DNA of 6,977 nucleotides from DASRAJ01 sp039920305 (GTDB taxonomy: Bacteria; Bacteroidota; Bacteroidia; Chitinophagales; UBA10324): contig JBDSEA010000039.1 of NCBI GenBank assembly GCA_039920305.1, positions 1-6,977 of the forward strand, read 5' to 3'. Under the pieces are notes generated by a model. The model was given only the letters and a program-made list of their open reading frames with translations. It searched no databases and was not told where the DNA came from. A program made the translations under genes and the position numbers. Position 1 is the stretch's first letter. Every line of letters starts with the position of its first letter. Shown here in pieces: positions 6,773 through 6,977 of this stretch.

Positions 6773-6780
6773 CAAAAGTA
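6773..6780 (-). promoter_or_regulatory. Candidate -7 box for the dehydrogenase gene
   Basis: The minus strand reads TACTTTTG, another exact TAnnTTTG match, facing the dehydrogenase. Its transcript would have a leader of roughly 155 nt including the inverted repeats at 6663-6719, and would cross the opposing recombinase promoter. No TTG element is found at the expected -33 distance, so confidence is low. Confidence 0.25.
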
Positions 6781-6841
6781 AGCAAAGGCAATGGATGTTT
6801 TACCTATGTTTTACCATCTCTAACCTTTAAATCATTTACAC

Positions 6842-6977
6842 ATGGCATCAGTAAAAATCATTCTTAGAACAGACAGAACTAATTCCAGAAATGAGCATCC
6901 CCTTTGGTTACGCGTCACCAAAAATAGAAAATCAAATTACATCACCCTCGACATCGAATTATCTTCTGAACAATGGG
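6842..6977 (+). CDS. Tyrosine recombinase/integrase, N-terminal Arm DNA-binding domain (3' end outside window)
   Basis: The frame from ATG at 6842 stays open to the window edge and encodes 45 residues: MASVKIILRTDR at the start, then PLWLRVTKNRKSNYITLDIEL (20-40) and SSEQW. This is the pattern of the N-terminal Arm DNA-binding domain (Arm_DNA-bind_5 type) of Bacteroidota tyrosine recombinases, which binds arm-type sites flanking the crossover site; typical relatives read ...PLYLRITKNRKSKYISLGI..NPKDWN. The SAM-like core-binding domain and catalytic domain (R-H-R-Y residues) would lie beyond the window. These enzymes mobilise conjugative transposons and genomic islands or invert promoters. The gene is divergent from the dehydrogenase and has a promoter match at 6725-6758. 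The family call rests on only 45 residues, but the match is strong. Confidence 0.82.
   Translation, partial: MASVKIILRTDRTNSRNEHPLWLRVTKNRKSNYITLDIELSSEQW

Noticed and set aside
6667..6867. 66-residue plus-strand open frame before the recombinase
   Set aside because: It overlaps the promoter and leader and runs out of frame into the start of the recombinase, whose own frame gives a clear Arm-domain match.

Overview
The window reads as chromosomal DNA of a member of the Bacteroidota, probably an environmental lineage related to Chitinophagia or Saprospiria; the finer placement is a guess. The evidence is a protein with a type IX secretion (T9SS) C-terminal sorting domain, a DUF2851 protein, a BshB1 bacillithiol enzyme, candidate promoters with the Bacteroidota -7 box TAnnTTTG, weak or absent Shine-Dalgarno sequences, and moderate-to-low GC. 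No rRNA, tRNA, CRISPR array or complete insertion sequence is visible.

Layout, left to right. Positions 1-876 (+) hold the C-terminal two thirds of a DUF2851 protein cut by the window edge. Directly abutting it tail to tail is bshB1 (877-1593, -). A 124-bp divergent gap follows, then idi, a type 1 isopentenyl-diphosphate isomerase (1718-2257, +). The 3' end of idi overlaps by 28 bp the end of a cyclopropane-fatty-acid-synthase-like methyltransferase (2230-3135, -). Positions 3136-3847 have no intact gene, but 3522-3763 carry a decayed second copy of a T9SS sorting domain. The intact parent-like gene lies immediately upstream of it (3848-5773, -) and encodes a secreted protein with a PQQ-type beta-propeller, a PKD domain and an Ig-like domain. 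Next is a short-chain dehydrogenase resembling quinoid dihydropteridine reductase (5919-6611, -). After a 230-bp gap with a good promoter and small interleaved inverted repeats, the first 45 codons of a tyrosine recombinase start at 6842 (+) and run off the right edge.

The genes do not form one pathway. The left half is housekeeping: thiol cofactor, isoprenoid and possibly lipid modification. The middle is a T9SS cargo gene with a relic duplicate. The right edge may be the border of a mobile element, because it begins an Arm-domain tyrosine recombinase. I found no clear new multi-gene system. The observations most worth following up are the T9SS sorting-domain relic, the altered bicarbonate site in the methyltransferase, the dihydropteridine-reductase-like signature of the dehydrogenase, and the unlisted recombinase start with its upstream structured region.
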